Origin: Methylotenera_A sp031399315
Lineage (GTDB): Bacteria; Pseudomonadota; Gammaproteobacteria; Burkholderiales; Methylophilaceae
Length of the DNA: 44,981 nucleotides
Direction: 5' to 3'
Assembly: GCA_031399315.1 (NCBI GenBank)
Contig: JANNOS010000056.1
Location: 1 to 44,981, forward strand
Shown here: positions 32,641 to 41,766 of the stretch, piece by piece
Layout of the letters: every line of letters starts with the position of its first letter
Position numbering within the stretch: the stretch's first letter is position 1
The notes under the pieces: model-generated
Seen by the model: the letters and a program-made list of their open reading frames with translations, nothing else
Told to the model about the DNA's origin: nothing
Database searches by the model: none
Position numbers and translations under genes: made by a program

Positions 32641-34221
32641 CTATCTGCCTCTGCCACCGCTTCTATGTGTGCTATTCGGGTTTGCGTTTGGCCTAGCAGA
32701 ATTGCCTTGGTTAGCATTTCTGTTATTGGGGTTACGATTATTTGGGTTACGCGGTTGAGGTTTTGGCGCAAACAAAGGTGTTTGCGGCATGGCTTGATGG
32801 CGCGCTGCTTCTGACATCAGCTTACTAGAACCATTTTGATTAGAACTATTTTGTGCAGGTTTTTGGCCTTGATTTCGATTAGCGTTTTGACCATTTGCAT
32901 TTTGGCCATTATTTTGACCTTGCCTAGAACCATTATTGGCGCGTTGCTGCTGACCTTGACCATGCCCACGTGGCGGACGACCATGATTTTGCGTAGAGCG
33001 TGGCGCTTCAGGTTCTGGCTTATCAGATGGCGTAAACCCTTCTACCTGTACTTTTGGTATTTCGTGCTTAATTAGCTTTTCAATGTCTTTCAAAAACTTC
33101 AATTCTTCACGGTCTACCAATGAAACCGCCGCGCCGCTACTGCCTGCACGACCTGTTCGGCCAATACGGTGCACATAGTCTTCTGGCACATTGGGCAGTT
33201 CAAAATTCACCACTTGTGGCAATTGGTCAATATCCAAACCACGCGCGGCAATGTCAGTCGCTACCAGCACGCGCATGCTGCCATCTTTAAATTGTGCCAG
33301 CGCTTTAGTACGTGCGCCTTGGCTTTTGTTGCCATGAATCGCGGCAGCTTCAATACCGTCTTTTATTAACTTTTCTGCAAGCCTATTCGCGCCGTGTTTG
33401 GTGCGAGTGAATATCAGCACTTGTTGCCAATCGTTGTGTTTAATCAGGTAACTCATTAACTCGCGTTTATGGCCTTGTGCCACCATATGCACGGTTTGTT
33501 CAACCAATTCGCTGGCGGTATTGCGGCGCGCGACTTCAACAAAGCCAGGGTTATGCAATAAGCCGTCAGCAAGGGTTTTAATTTCGTCAGAGAATGTGGC
33601 GGAGAATAATAAGTTTTGGCGCTGCTTTGGCAACATCGCGAGTATTTTTTTTATATCGCGAATAAAGCCCATATCGAGCATTCTGTCGGCTTCATCCAGT
33701 ACTAAAATCTCAACGCCGCTTAGGTCAACATTTTTTTGGTTGGCGTGGTCCAGCAAGCGGCCAGGGGTGGCGACTAAAATATCCAGCGGTTTTTTTAAGC
33801 GCGCAATTTGTGGGTTGGCGTTGACGCCGCCAAAAATCACGGTGCTGGTCAGTGGCAAATATTTGCCGTAGGTTTTAACAGATTCTTCAATCTGCGCGGC
33901 AAGCTCGCGTGTTGGCGTCAGCATTAGGCAGCGCGGGCGACTTTTAATTGCATCTGCGTTACGTGCTTTTTGGCTAAGAATATGCAAAATCGGCAAGGTA
34001 AAACCAGCGGTTTTGCCAGTGCCAGTCTGGGCGCCTGCCAGTAAATCGCCACCGCTTAATACTTGCGGAATGGCTTTTGCCTGAATAGGGGTTGGTGTAG
34101 TGTAACCCGCGTCGCTAATGGCGCGCAGGATGGGTTCGCTTAAACCTAGCGTATCAAATGCCAGATGGCTAGAATCTGGCGTGTTAAAATTAGTTGTGTT
34201 TGTTGTTTGTTCAATAGACAA
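32641..34221 (-). CDS. rhlE: DEAD-box RNA helicase, RhlE group
   Basis: 526 aa. Motifs in order: Q motif GYTTPTPIQ, Walker A AQTGTGKT, PTRELAAQ, DEAD in LDEADRMLDMGF, SAT, RGLDID and HRIGRTGRAG. The C-terminal ~150 residues are low complexity, rich in Asn, Gln, Gly and Arg (several NPNNRN and GQN units), as in RhlE RNA-binding tails. I place the start at TTG 34221 (LSIEQTTN) because GGAG lies 7 nt upstream; a longer frame to 34275 adds residues with no homology. Probable role in rRNA maturation or mRNA decay at low temperature. Confidence 0.93.
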   Translation of the reverse strand: MSIEQTTNTTNFNTPDSSHLAFDTLGLSEPILRAISDAGYTTPTPIQAKAIPQVLSGGDLLAGAQTGTGKTAGFTLPILHILSQKARNADAIKSRPRCLMLTPTRELAAQIEESVKTYGKYLPLTSTVIFGGVNANPQIARLKKPLDILVATPGRLLDHANQKNVDLSGVEILVLDEADRMLDMGFIRDIKKILAMLPKQRQNLLFSATFSDEIKTLADGLLHNPGFVEVARRNTASELVEQTVHMVAQGHKRELMSYLIKHNDWQQVLIFTRTKHGANRLAEKLIKDGIEAAAIHGNKSQGARTKALAQFKDGSMRVLVATDIAARGLDIDQLPQVVNFELPNVPEDYVHRIGRTGRAGSSGAAVSLVDREELKFLKDIEKLIKHEIPKVQVEGFTPSDKPEPEAPRSTQNHGRPPRGHGQGQQQRANNGSRQGQNNGQNANGQNANRNQGQKPAQNSSNQNGSSKLMSEAARHQAMPQTPLFAPKPQPRNPNNRNPNNRNANQGNSARPNANPNSTHRSGGRGR

Positions 34222-34455
34222 AGTAATGCTCCAGCTTGAGGGTTTAGCCAGCCAATTACTTTGTGGTAACACCAATCGAGGATGACAAATAGAGGTTAGA
34301 TAACCTAATAAAAAAGACCGCTATGCTGATTGGTTTGCGTAGGGAAAGCGCATTATACGGGGAATTGCAATTAAAGCGAGCATTGTTTTTGCTTAAAAGA
34401 GATGCTCTGCAAGGTAATATCCATGCGGGTTGCAGGGCGCCGATATTTAGGTTTT

Positions 34456-34511
34456 GTAGGGTGGATGAGCAAAGCATTATCCGCCGAAAGCAAGATTCTC
34501 ATCCGCCCTAC
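34456..34511. repeat. Palindromic intergenic element (GTAGGGTGGATGAG type)
   Basis: GTAGGGTGGATGAG (34456-34469) pairs with CTCATCCGCCCTAC (34498-34511) with one G-T pair; the enclosed sequence has a further partial match (TTATCCGCC). The same end motif marks a widely scattered repeat class in proteobacteria. It is placed between rhlE and a small secreted-protein gene. The rest of the ~300-bp gap from 34222 shows nothing else clear. Confidence 0.75.
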
Positions 34512-34518
34512 GCGGGCG

Positions 34519-34959
34519 TTATTTTTTACGCCCATACCATTTTAATAAATCCTTTGAATCTAAGAGCTCTCTGTATTTTTCATCACATCCATTTGCTTTC
34601 CAATCAGGTGGAGGGCAATGACATGGTTTTTTATCCTTAGGGTCTGTTGATAAGCAAAAACCCATGCCAGTTACACATGTAAGCTCGCGTGTGCTTTCGT
34701 TAAAATAAAATACGCTACCATCAAGTGCTGAACCGTCATCAATCACACCAATGTTCGCACATGAAAAGTCGGTTTTTCGACTTTGAATAATCATGTTTGC
34801 ATATTTGATGGTATTTTTTTCGCTTCGCTCAATTTGCTCAGCTTTAGAAAGTTCAGAGAAAGGTTTTGATGTTGAATTGTTACTGTCTGCATTGACATTA
34901 CAAATGCCAGTGCAGATTAATAATAAAAACATGGATGTTAGTTGTGATGTTTTATTCAT
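34519..34959 (-). CDS. Small secreted cysteine-rich hypothetical protein
   Basis: 146 aa with an N-terminal signal peptide (MNKTSQLTSMFLLLICTGIC, cleavage probably after NVNA near residue 24). No lipobox of the usual form is present. The mature part has a helix with many Lys/Glu residues, then six cysteines (SCANIG, LTCVTGMGFC, KKPCHCPPPDWKANGC) suggesting disulfides in the periplasm. I recognise no family. It follows the dispersed repeat and is alone on its transcript as far as can be seen. Confidence 0.7.
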   Translation of the reverse strand: MNKTSQLTSMFLLLICTGICNVNADSNNSTSKPFSELSKAEQIERSEKNTIKYANMIIQSRKTDFSCANIGVIDDGSALDGSVFYFNESTRELTCVTGMGFCLSTDPKDKKPCHCPPPDWKANGCDEKYRELLDSKDLLKWYGRKK

Positions 34960-35027
34960 TGTGCTCTAACGTGAAATAAATATCGATGAAAGTGTTGGTT
35001 AATCATTTGCTCTAAATATTAACACAA

Positions 35028-35507
35028 TTAAGGAGGATGATTCTTCCGCCAAGCCCAAGGTGGCGTTTGTTGTTCAGCCTTCCAAAGCCCGAATTTATTT
35101 TTACGCGCTTCTTGCTCGGCAAGGTCTAGCATGTAATCCATCGAGTAGCGGCGGTTAAACCACGCGTGGCCGTTTTTAAGCATATAAAAACTCGCATCTT
35201 GCTTGTTACATTCTAGTTTTCCTAGTTTGCGCTGGTATTTATCTGTGCCCAAAAGCTGTACTTGCACACTGGTATTTTTACAAAATTGCATCAGTGCACG
35301 GCGCGATTTTAAGCCGTAAGTTTGGGTGCGTTCAGGTGCGTCAATGTCGGAAATGCGGAGTTTGTATTCAAGGCCTGCGTCTTTGATTTTTACCGTATCA
35401 CCATCGTAAAAATAAGTGATTTCTAGCGCAAAAACAGGCAGGCTGCAAGCCAATAGCCATGCGCCTGCTAGCCATGTTACTTTTGGGGCATATAAAAAAC
35501 GTTTCAA
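35028..35507 (-). CDS. Secreted thermonuclease-family (SNase-like) protein
   Basis: 159 aa with a signal peptide (MKRFLYAPKVTWLAGAWLL, cleavage near VFALE). The SNase fold is shown by YFYDGDTVKI, RISDIDAPERTQTYG (catalytic Arg and Glu with Ca-binding Asp), KYQRKLGKLEC (second catalytic Arg) and the C-terminal ARKNKFGLW ... PPWAWRK. Probably a periplasmic or extracellular nuclease, possibly for nucleic acid scavenging. It lies 27 bp downstream of nadB on the same strand. Confidence 0.88.
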   Translation of the reverse strand: MKRFLYAPKVTWLAGAWLLACSLPVFALEITYFYDGDTVKIKDAGLEYKLRISDIDAPERTQTYGLKSRRALMQFCKNTSVQVQLLGTDKYQRKLGKLECNKQDASFYMLKNGHAWFNRRYSMDYMLDLAEQEARKNKFGLWKAEQQTPPWAWRKNHPP

Positions 35508-35534
35508 GCGATTGGGTTTGCCGATAATTAAGGA

Positions 35535-37136
35535 CTAATGATAATTTGTAGGTTCTAACACTGTGGGTATTGGCTCTAGTTCAGCATTGGGGTGATCTTT
35601 GCTGTAATGCAAACCGCGACTTTCTTTGCGCGAAATGGCGCTCTCAACAATTAATTCAGCCACTTGCAGCAAGTTACGTAGTTCGATTAAGTCGTTACTG
35701 ATTTTAAAGTTTTTATAAAACTCGTGCACTTCATCGCGCAGCATGTGGATGCGATGTAGCGCGCGGCTTAAGCGTTTATCGGTGCGCACAATGCCGACGT
35801 AGTTCCACATAAAGCGGCGCAATTCATCCCATGTGTGGGTGATGAGCACTTCTTCATCGGCATCGGTGACACGGCTTTCATCCCAGCTTGGTAGTTGGCT
35901 AAAAGTTTGCGGCTGCGCGCTTAAAATATCTGCAGCGGCGGCACGGCCAAATACTAAACACTCTAGCAATGAGTTGCTGGCTAGGCGATTCGCGCCGTGC
36001 AGGCCAGTACATGCGGTTTCGCCAATGGCGTATAAGTTGTGAATATCGGTAAGACCTTTGTCATCTACCATGACGCCGCCACAGGTATAGTGCGCGGCAG
36101 GCACCACGGGAATAGGTTGCTTACTGATATCAATGCCAAGCTCATGGCAGCGCGCGTAAATGTTGGGGAAATGCTCTTGAATAAACGCCAAAGGTTGATG
36201 CGTAATATCTAAATACACGCAATCTAACCCGCGCTTTTTCATCTCAAAGTCAATGGCGCGGGCGACGACATCTCGCGGCGCGAGTTCTAGCCTTGCGTCG
36301 TGTTCAGGCATAAAACGCGTGCCATCTGGCAATTTGAGCAAGCCACCTTCGCCGCGTACCGCCTCACTAATCAAAAATGATTTGGCATGCGGGTGAAACA
36401 AACAAGTGGGATGAAACTGAATAAATTCCATATTCGCCACGCGGCAACCCGCGCGCCACGCCATGGCAATGCCATCACCAGTGCTGACATCAGGATTTGT
36501 CGTATACAAATACACTTTGCCTGCGCCACCGGTGGCCAAAACCGTTTGCTGCGCGGCGATGGTAATGACTTTACCTGATTTGTTATCCAGCACGTAAGCG
36601 CCTAAACAGTGGTTTTCGTCAGTTGATTTAGTTACTTTTTTTGAGGTGATTAAATCAACCGCAATATGGTTTTCTAATATCGTAATATTGGCGTGCTCAC
36701 GCACTTTTTGCGCCAAGGTTTTTTGCACGGCACGACCAGTCGCATCCGCCACATGCACGATGCGGCGCTGGCTGTGACCGCCTTCACGCGTTAAATGCAA
36801 TGCACTGTTATCTGCCTCACGCGTAAATTCAACACCTTGATCAATCAGCCATTCCACTGATTCGCGGCCTTTTGTTGCGACTAAGCGGGTGATGGCGGTA
36901 TCGCACAAGCCCGCGCCAGCGACTAAGGTATCTTGAATATGCTCTTCAATCGAATCTTCATTATTCGCTTCATTATTCAAAACTGCTGCGATGCCGCCTT
37001 GTGCCCAGCTGCTGGCGCTATCAGAGATTTCACGCTTACTGACAAGGCATACTTTTTTAGAATCTGCTACTTGCAGCGCCATAGTGAGACCCGCTAAGCC
37101 GCTACCGATAATGAGTACGTCAAACTGGGATGTCAT
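35535..37136 (-). CDS. nadB: L-aspartate oxidase NadB
   Basis: 533-aa flavoprotein oxidising L-aspartate to iminoaspartate, the first step of NAD synthesis. FAD-binding VLIIGSGLAGLTMALQVAD at the N-terminus, SSWAQGGIAAVL, the substrate-site HLTREGGHSQRRIVH and C-terminal GLHGANRLASNSLLECLVFG are all typical. Divergent from rpoE, the same arrangement as in enterobacteria and pseudomonads. Confidence 0.97.
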   Translation of the reverse strand: MTSQFDVLIIGSGLAGLTMALQVADSKKVCLVSKREISDSASSWAQGGIAAVLNNEANNEDSIEEHIQDTLVAGAGLCDTAITRLVATKGRESVEWLIDQGVEFTREADNSALHLTREGGHSQRRIVHVADATGRAVQKTLAQKVREHANITILENHIAVDLITSKKVTKSTDENHCLGAYVLDNKSGKVITIAAQQTVLATGGAGKVYLYTTNPDVSTGDGIAMAWRAGCRVANMEFIQFHPTCLFHPHAKSFLISEAVRGEGGLLKLPDGTRFMPEHDARLELAPRDVVARAIDFEMKKRGLDCVYLDITHQPLAFIQEHFPNIYARCHELGIDISKQPIPVVPAAHYTCGGVMVDDKGLTDIHNLYAIGETACTGLHGANRLASNSLLECLVFGRAAAADILSAQPQTFSQLPSWDESRVTDADEEVLITHTWDELRRFMWNYVGIVRTDKRLSRALHRIHMLRDEVHEFYKNFKISNDLIELRNLLQVAELIVESAISRKESRGLHYSKDHPNAELEPIPTVLEPTNYH

Positions 37137-37170
37137 AAGAATGTAGTGTCATAAAAGCTTAATTAAGCAA

Positions 37171-37198
37171 GGAACTAATAATAGTTTAGCTGTGTCTT
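37171..37198 (+). promoter_or_regulatory. Candidate sigma-E-type autoregulatory promoter of rpoE
   Basis: GGAACTA (37171-37177), 16-bp spacer, GTCTT (37194-37198), close to the E. coli sigma-E consensus GGAACTT-N15/16-GTCTAA. A self-activated promoter is the rule for rpoE operons. It lies about 57 bp before the start at 37255. Confidence 0.6.
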
Positions 37199-37254
37199 TA
37201 TCTATAAGCTAGCGATAAAACTAGGTGGTACTAAACCATATGCTGGAGGAAAAA

Positions 37255-37998
37255 ATGTTACAAACAAGCAAAATCGAGGAATTGTCCCGCTCGGGCTTCG
37301 TAGAACCTGCCTCACAAGGGTATACTACTGCTTATATGAAAGTGGAAGAAAAAGGGAGTAAGCCCTCGATGGCTGATAAGCCAACTAATACTGCCAGCAC
37401 GGGCAACCGTGAGCTTGATCAACTATTGGTAGAGCGGGCACAGCAAGGCGATAAGAAGGCGTTTGGTATGTTGGTAGAAAAATATCATCGCAAGCTTGGG
37501 CGATTGCTTGGGCGCATGATACGCGACCAAACTGAAGTTGAGGATGTAGTGCAAGAATCGTTTATTAAAGCGTATCGCGCACTGCCAAATTTTAGAGGCG
37601 ATAGTGCGTTTTACACTTGGTTGTATCGCATCGGTATTAACACAGCGAAAAACTATTTGGTTTCGTTGGGTCGCAGGCCGCACGTCATGCAAGAAGTTGA
37701 AATTGATGATGTTGAGAATTTTGAAGATGGTGGTGAGATGCGCACCATGGATACACCAGAAACGGTGTTGATGACTAAGGAAATTGCGCAAACGGTGAAT
37801 GACACCATAGCGAGCTTGCCAGAAGAGTTGCGTACTGCGATTACGCTACGTGAGATTGAAGGCTTAAGTTATGAGGAAATTGCAACTTTAATGCAATGCC
37901 CAATTGGCACGGTGCGCTCACGCATTTTTAGAGCGCGTGAAACGATTTCTGAAAAATTAAAACCATTGCTAGATACGCCCGATGGCAAGCGCTGGTAA
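37255..37998 (+). CDS. rpoE: Extracytoplasmic-function sigma factor RpoE (AlgU)
   Basis: Sigma-E of the envelope stress response. Region 2 is ELDQLLVERAQQGDKKAFGMLVEKYHRKLGRLL through DVVQESFIKAYRALPNFRGDSAFYTWLYRIGINTAKNYL; region 4 is SLPEELRTAITLREIEGLSYEEIATLMQCPIGTVRSRIFRAR. The start at 37255 has the strong GGAGG just upstream and gives 247 aa, 38 residues longer than an internal ATG at 37369 (GGGAG 10 nt upstream, 209 aa), which is nearer the usual family length. Which start is used, or both, is open. rseA follows after 50 bp. Confidence 0.95.
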   Translation: MLQTSKIEELSRSGFVEPASQGYTTAYMKVEEKGSKPSMADKPTNTASTGNRELDQLLVERAQQGDKKAFGMLVEKYHRKLGRLLGRMIRDQTEVEDVVQESFIKAYRALPNFRGDSAFYTWLYRIGINTAKNYLVSLGRRPHVMQEVEIDDVENFEDGGEMRTMDTPETVLMTKEIAQTVNDTIASLPEELRTAITLREIEGLSYEEIATLMQCPIGTVRSRIFRARETISEKLKPLLDTPDGKRW

Positions 37999-38048
37999 GT
38001 TGATAGGTAAAACTAAATGTTAGATTGTAAGAAGTTAAAGGACATATT

Positions 38049-38597
38049 ATGAAAGATCAATTATCTGCGTTGATGGATGGTGAGCTCGACATGGAGAGTT
38101 CGGAGCATTTGTTTACATCGGCCAAATCGGGCGGCGAACTCAAAAACACGTGGGCAAGTTACCATTTAATTGGTGATGCCATACGTGGCGATATGCCTTT
38201 GTGTCAAGATTTTACGAGTCGAGTAATGGCAGCGCTAGAGGCCGAGCCTACGGTATTGATGCCGAATAAGGTTGCCTCTGACAGTGTTCAAGACGCCGGC
38301 AATGTAACACAAATGACGCGTAAAAAATCTGCCTATAAAACTTCAGGCTTTTGGTCTGTCGCAGCATCGGTCACCGCAGTCATGTTTGTGGGCGTCATGG
38401 TATTGCAACAGCAACTCAATAAACCAACCCCAGTGATTGTAGTAAAAACAGAGCAAATAGCGCCAATGGAAGCCATGGCACCGATTGAAATTGCGCAAAG
38501 CGTACCAACTGAATATCTACAAGCGCATCAGGCAGCTGCCTCGACTTCAGCTGCTTATTACATCCAGGATGCGAGCTTTGCGGAGCCTAATAAGTAA
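38049..38597 (+). CDS. rseA: Anti-sigma-E factor RseA (MucA)
   Basis: 182-aa single-pass inner-membrane protein. The N-terminal cytoplasmic anti-sigma domain starts MKDQLSALMDGELDMESSEHLF and contains WASYHLIGDAIRGD, both characteristic of RseA. One membrane span lies at about residues 103-120 (SVAASVTAVMFVGVMVL), followed by a periplasmic domain rich in Pro, Ala and Met. Its TAA stop overlaps the rseB ATG by one base. Confidence 0.93.
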   Translation: MKDQLSALMDGELDMESSEHLFTSAKSGGELKNTWASYHLIGDAIRGDMPLCQDFTSRVMAALEAEPTVLMPNKVASDSVQDAGNVTQMTRKKSAYKTSGFWSVAASVTAVMFVGVMVLQQQLNKPTPVIVVKTEQIAPMEAMAPIEIAQSVPTEYLQAHQAAASTSAAYYIQDASFAEPNK

Positions 38598-39607
38598 TGG
38601 TTCGAAGTTTAATGTACCGCAACTTAAGTGCGCTGTTATTAACCTTAGTTAATCTGAGTACGTTTGCAGCAGATGACCCTTGGTTTTTATTAGAAAAAAC
38701 TGCTTACGCGGCGCGCGAGCTTAATTATCAAGGCGTGTTTGTGTACCAAAATGGCAAACAAACCAGCTCTGTGCAAATCACACACATGAACCAAGCGGGG
38801 CGTGAAATGACGCGCAATGTGGTGCTGGATAACAGCGCGCAACCTAGTCAAGCACGTGAGGTGTATAGGCAAGGCGACAATATTGTGATTTTGCGTCCGC
38901 AAAATCAAATTATGGTGATTGAAAAACGACGTGGGCAAAACCTTTTTCCTGCGATGATACCAACCGAGATACAAGTGATTAAAGCAAGCTATACCGCACA
39001 GCTGGCGGGTATGGACTTGATAGCAGGCCGTGAGGCGCAAATTATTGATTTAATCCCTAATGATAGTTACCGCTATAGCTACAAAATTTGGGCAGATACA
39101 CAATATGGTCTGTTGCTCAAAATGGCCTTACTCGATAACAAAAAACAAACGCTAGAACAGATTGCTTTTAACCAACTCAGCACACTTGATACGCAAGATA
39201 CTAATTGGTTTCAGCCTAGAATTGACGTCACTAAGCGCTATGTGACTAAGAGTTATGACACGCAAGACGTTGCCGCGCTTGGTCAGGTACATAGTAATTG
39301 GTTTGTCGCTGATTTGCCTATTGGCTACGTGAAAGTGGATCATCGGGCTTTAGTTGTGTCAGGTAAGGCTACGCCAGTAGATCAAATGATATTTTCTGAT
39401 GGTATTGCTTCAGTGTCAGTGTTTATAGAGCCGCTTACCAAAGGCATGCGCCCAAAAATGGGACATATGCAAATTGGCTCAACCAATATGTGCGCGAATG
39501 TCATAGATGGGCACCAAGTCACGGTTGTGGGTGAGGTACCTGAAGCAACTGTGATGCAAATTGCAAAAGCTGTGAGCCTAAAAAAACAAACTGCGCTTAA
39601 CAAATAA
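38597..39607 (+). CDS. rseB: Sigma-E regulatory periplasmic protein RseB (MucB)
   Basis: 336-aa periplasmic protein that shields RseA from proteolysis and senses lipopolysaccharide or lipoprotein state. Signal peptide with cleavage near STFAADD. The MucB/RseB fold is indicated by LLEKTAYAARELNYQGVFVYQ, and the C-terminal domain by FVADLPIGYVKVDH. The start overlaps the rseA stop, implying translational coupling. Confidence 0.94.
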   Translation: MVRSLMYRNLSALLLTLVNLSTFAADDPWFLLEKTAYAARELNYQGVFVYQNGKQTSSVQITHMNQAGREMTRNVVLDNSAQPSQAREVYRQGDNIVILRPQNQIMVIEKRRGQNLFPAMIPTEIQVIKASYTAQLAGMDLIAGREAQIIDLIPNDSYRYSYKIWADTQYGLLLKMALLDNKKQTLEQIAFNQLSTLDTQDTNWFQPRIDVTKRYVTKSYDTQDVAALGQVHSNWFVADLPIGYVKVDHRALVVSGKATPVDQMIFSDGIASVSVFIEPLTKGMRPKMGHMQIGSTNMCANVIDGHQVTVVGEVPEATVMQIAKAVSLKKQTALNK

Positions 39608-39663
39608 ATCATATAAATAATCAAGTCATTAGCAAATCGTTTAAATAGTAATTTTAAAACAAT

Positions 39664-40158
39664 ATGATAGAAGAACGCGCCGTCATTGTTTCACTTGATA
39701 ATGCCTCGCTTGATAGTGTCTCAAGCAACGTAAATCACTACTCTACCGCTACTTTAGAAATTGAACGCAAAACTGCTTGCGGCTTGTGCGGACAAACACG
39801 TGGTTGCGGCAATTCTATTTGGGGCAAGCTGTTTGCACACCAATCTACCGCATTTAAAGCACAAAATCTTATCAACGCAAAAGTGGGTGAGAGCGTTATT
39901 GTAGGTATTAATGAAAGCGCATTGTTAAAAAGTGCGCTGTTATTATATATATTGCCACTTGTAACGATGCTATTAAGCGCCATATTAGCGACACAATTTA
40001 ATGCTACAGATGCCAGTGCAATGATAGGTGCGTTGATTGGTTTAGTATTGGGTTTGTTGTGGGTAAAAGGCCACACTATGTCGAGCAGTTATTTGAAGCT
40101 GCAACAACCTGTGATTTTGAGATTGGCGTTTCAAGAAACTGGCATTAATTTTGGTTAA
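39664..40158 (+). CDS. rseC: Sigma-E positive regulator RseC/MucC family protein
   Basis: 164-aa inner-membrane protein. The N-terminal Cys-rich segment CGLCGQTRGCG (residues 39-49) matches the RseC C-x2-C-x5-C pattern, and two membrane spans follow (about 86-106 and 113-131). Located between rseB and the DegP-type protease gene as in Pseudomonas mucC-mucD. Its effect on sigma-E is modest and not well defined in any organism. Confidence 0.88.
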   Translation: MIEERAVIVSLDNASLDSVSSNVNHYSTATLEIERKTACGLCGQTRGCGNSIWGKLFAHQSTAFKAQNLINAKVGESVIVGINESALLKSALLLYILPLVTMLLSAILATQFNATDASAMIGALIGLVLGLLWVKGHTMSSSYLKLQQPVILRLAFQETGINFG

Positions 40159-40193
40159 ACTTTATTCAATTTAATTTTAAGGAACATAATTAG

Positions 40194-41663
40194 ATGTTAA
40201 AAAGTTGGATTTCTACAGCATCACTTTTCTCTAGTCTTTTGGTCTTTAGTCTTTTGGTATTTACCCTCGGGGCAACAAGTTTTACGCAAGTTGCTATCGC
40301 AGAGTCAGGCTCAGGTACAAGCCTGCCAGATTTTACTGAGCTTGCAGAAAAACATGGTGCAGAGGTGGTTAATATTAGCGTTACACAAGTGATGCAAGCG
40401 GGCAATAATGCGATGCAGTTTCCGGGCATGCCAGATGACCCAGAATTGCAAGAATTTTTAAAGCGTTTTGGTATTCCTAATATGCCAGGTCAGGGTGGGC
40501 AACCTGGACAAGAGTATAAATCGCAGTCGTTAGGCTCTGGCTTTATTATTAGCGCAGATGGCTATATTTTAACTAATGCACACGTGATAAATGAGGCCGA
40601 TGAGGTACTGGTAAAGCTCTCAGATAAGCGTGAGTTTAAAGCTAAAATTATTGGCACAGATAAGCGTACAGATGTGGCGCTTATTAAAATTGAGGCGGCT
40701 AATTTACCTAAAGCGACCATTGGCGACCCAGCAGCATTAAAAGTGGGTGAATGGGTGGCAGCGATTGGCTCACCATTTGGTCTAGAAAACACCATGACAG
40801 CAGGTATTGTTTCGGCTAAAGGCCGCGCTTTGCCGCAAGAAAACTTTGTGCCATTTATTCAAACTGATGTCGCAATTAACCCAGGTAATTCGGGTGGGCC
40901 GCTGTATAACCTGCGCGGTGAAGTAGTGGGTGTGAATTCGCAAATTTATAGCCGTAGTGGTGGTTCTATGGGCTTGTCCTTTAGTATTCCAATTGATGTG
41001 GCGATTGATATCTCTAACCAGCTTAAAGCCAGCGGTAAAATTACGCGCGGCTGGTTGGGTGTTGCGATTCAAGAGTTAACCAAAGAACTTGCAGAATCAT
41101 TTGGTATGAAAAACAACAATGGTGCACTCATTGCAGGTGTAGAAAAAACTGGCCCAGCAGAAAAAGGTGGCTTGTTAGCGGGGGATGTGATTACTAAATT
41201 TGACGGTAAGATGATTAATACCTCTAGTGATTTGCCGCGTGCTGTTGGCGCTTCAAAACCAGGTAAGACGGTACCAGTAGAAATTTTACGCAAAGCTGCG
41301 ACAAAAACACTCAATATCACCGTGGGTGAAATGCCTGCCGACCCCAACGAAGCGACGCCTGCAACGAAACTCGCGCCTAAAGCAGAAGCGAATAAAATTG
41401 GCTTAACGCTTAAAGAACTTACGCCGCAACAAAAGAAAAAGTTAAATGGCAAGAATGGTTTATTGGTAACCGATAGTACAGGTGTTGCGGCACAAGCGGG
41501 TATTCGTCGTGGCGATGTGATACTTGGCCTGAATAATTCTGAAAGCCAAAGCGTAGAGTTGTTTAATAAACAGATTAACGCTGTGGCGGCGGGTAAAACA
41601 GTTGCCGTGTTGGTGCTGCGAGGCGAAAGCACCTTATACGTGCCGATTAAAGTAGCCAAATAA
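40194..41663 (+). CDS. mucD: Periplasmic DegP/MucD-type serine protease with two PDZ domains
   Basis: 489-aa HtrA-family protease. Signal peptide ends near VAIAES. The catalytic triad is H (TNAHVINEADEVLV, about residue 129), D (KRTDVALIKI, about 160) and S (NPGNSGGPLYN, about 232). PDZ1 starts at RGWLGVAIQELTKELAESFGM and PDZ2 at IGLTLKELTPQQKKKL. It degrades misfolded envelope proteins. Its position in the rpoE operon makes MucD/DegP-type naming reasonable; the E. coli degP gene is elsewhere. Confidence 0.95.
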   Translation: MLKSWISTASLFSSLLVFSLLVFTLGATSFTQVAIAESGSGTSLPDFTELAEKHGAEVVNISVTQVMQAGNNAMQFPGMPDDPELQEFLKRFGIPNMPGQGGQPGQEYKSQSLGSGFIISADGYILTNAHVINEADEVLVKLSDKREFKAKIIGTDKRTDVALIKIEAANLPKATIGDPAALKVGEWVAAIGSPFGLENTMTAGIVSAKGRALPQENFVPFIQTDVAINPGNSGGPLYNLRGEVVGVNSQIYSRSGGSMGLSFSIPIDVAIDISNQLKASGKITRGWLGVAIQELTKELAESFGMKNNNGALIAGVEKTGPAEKGGLLAGDVITKFDGKMINTSSDLPRAVGASKPGKTVPVEILRKAATKTLNITVGEMPADPNEATPATKLAPKAEANKIGLTLKELTPQQKKKLNGKNGLLVTDSTGVAAQAGIRRGDVILGLNNSESQSVELFNKQINAVAAGKTVAVLVLRGESTLYVPIKVAK

Positions 41664-41704
41664 TTAGTGAGTTATTGGCATTTGTTGTAAAATGCTGACA
41701 GTAT

Positions 41705-41735
41705 AAGAAAGGCGCTCAATGCGCCTTTCTTGTTT
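41705..41735 (+). terminator. Strong terminator between mucD and lepA
   Basis: AAGAAAGGCGC (41705-41715), loop TCAAT, GCGCCTTTCTT (41721-41731) then TGTTTGTG. An 11-bp perfect stem ends the rpoE-mucD transcript before lepA. Confidence 0.92.
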
Positions 41736-41766
41736 GTGAAACTTAAAAGATGCAATATAAATATTC

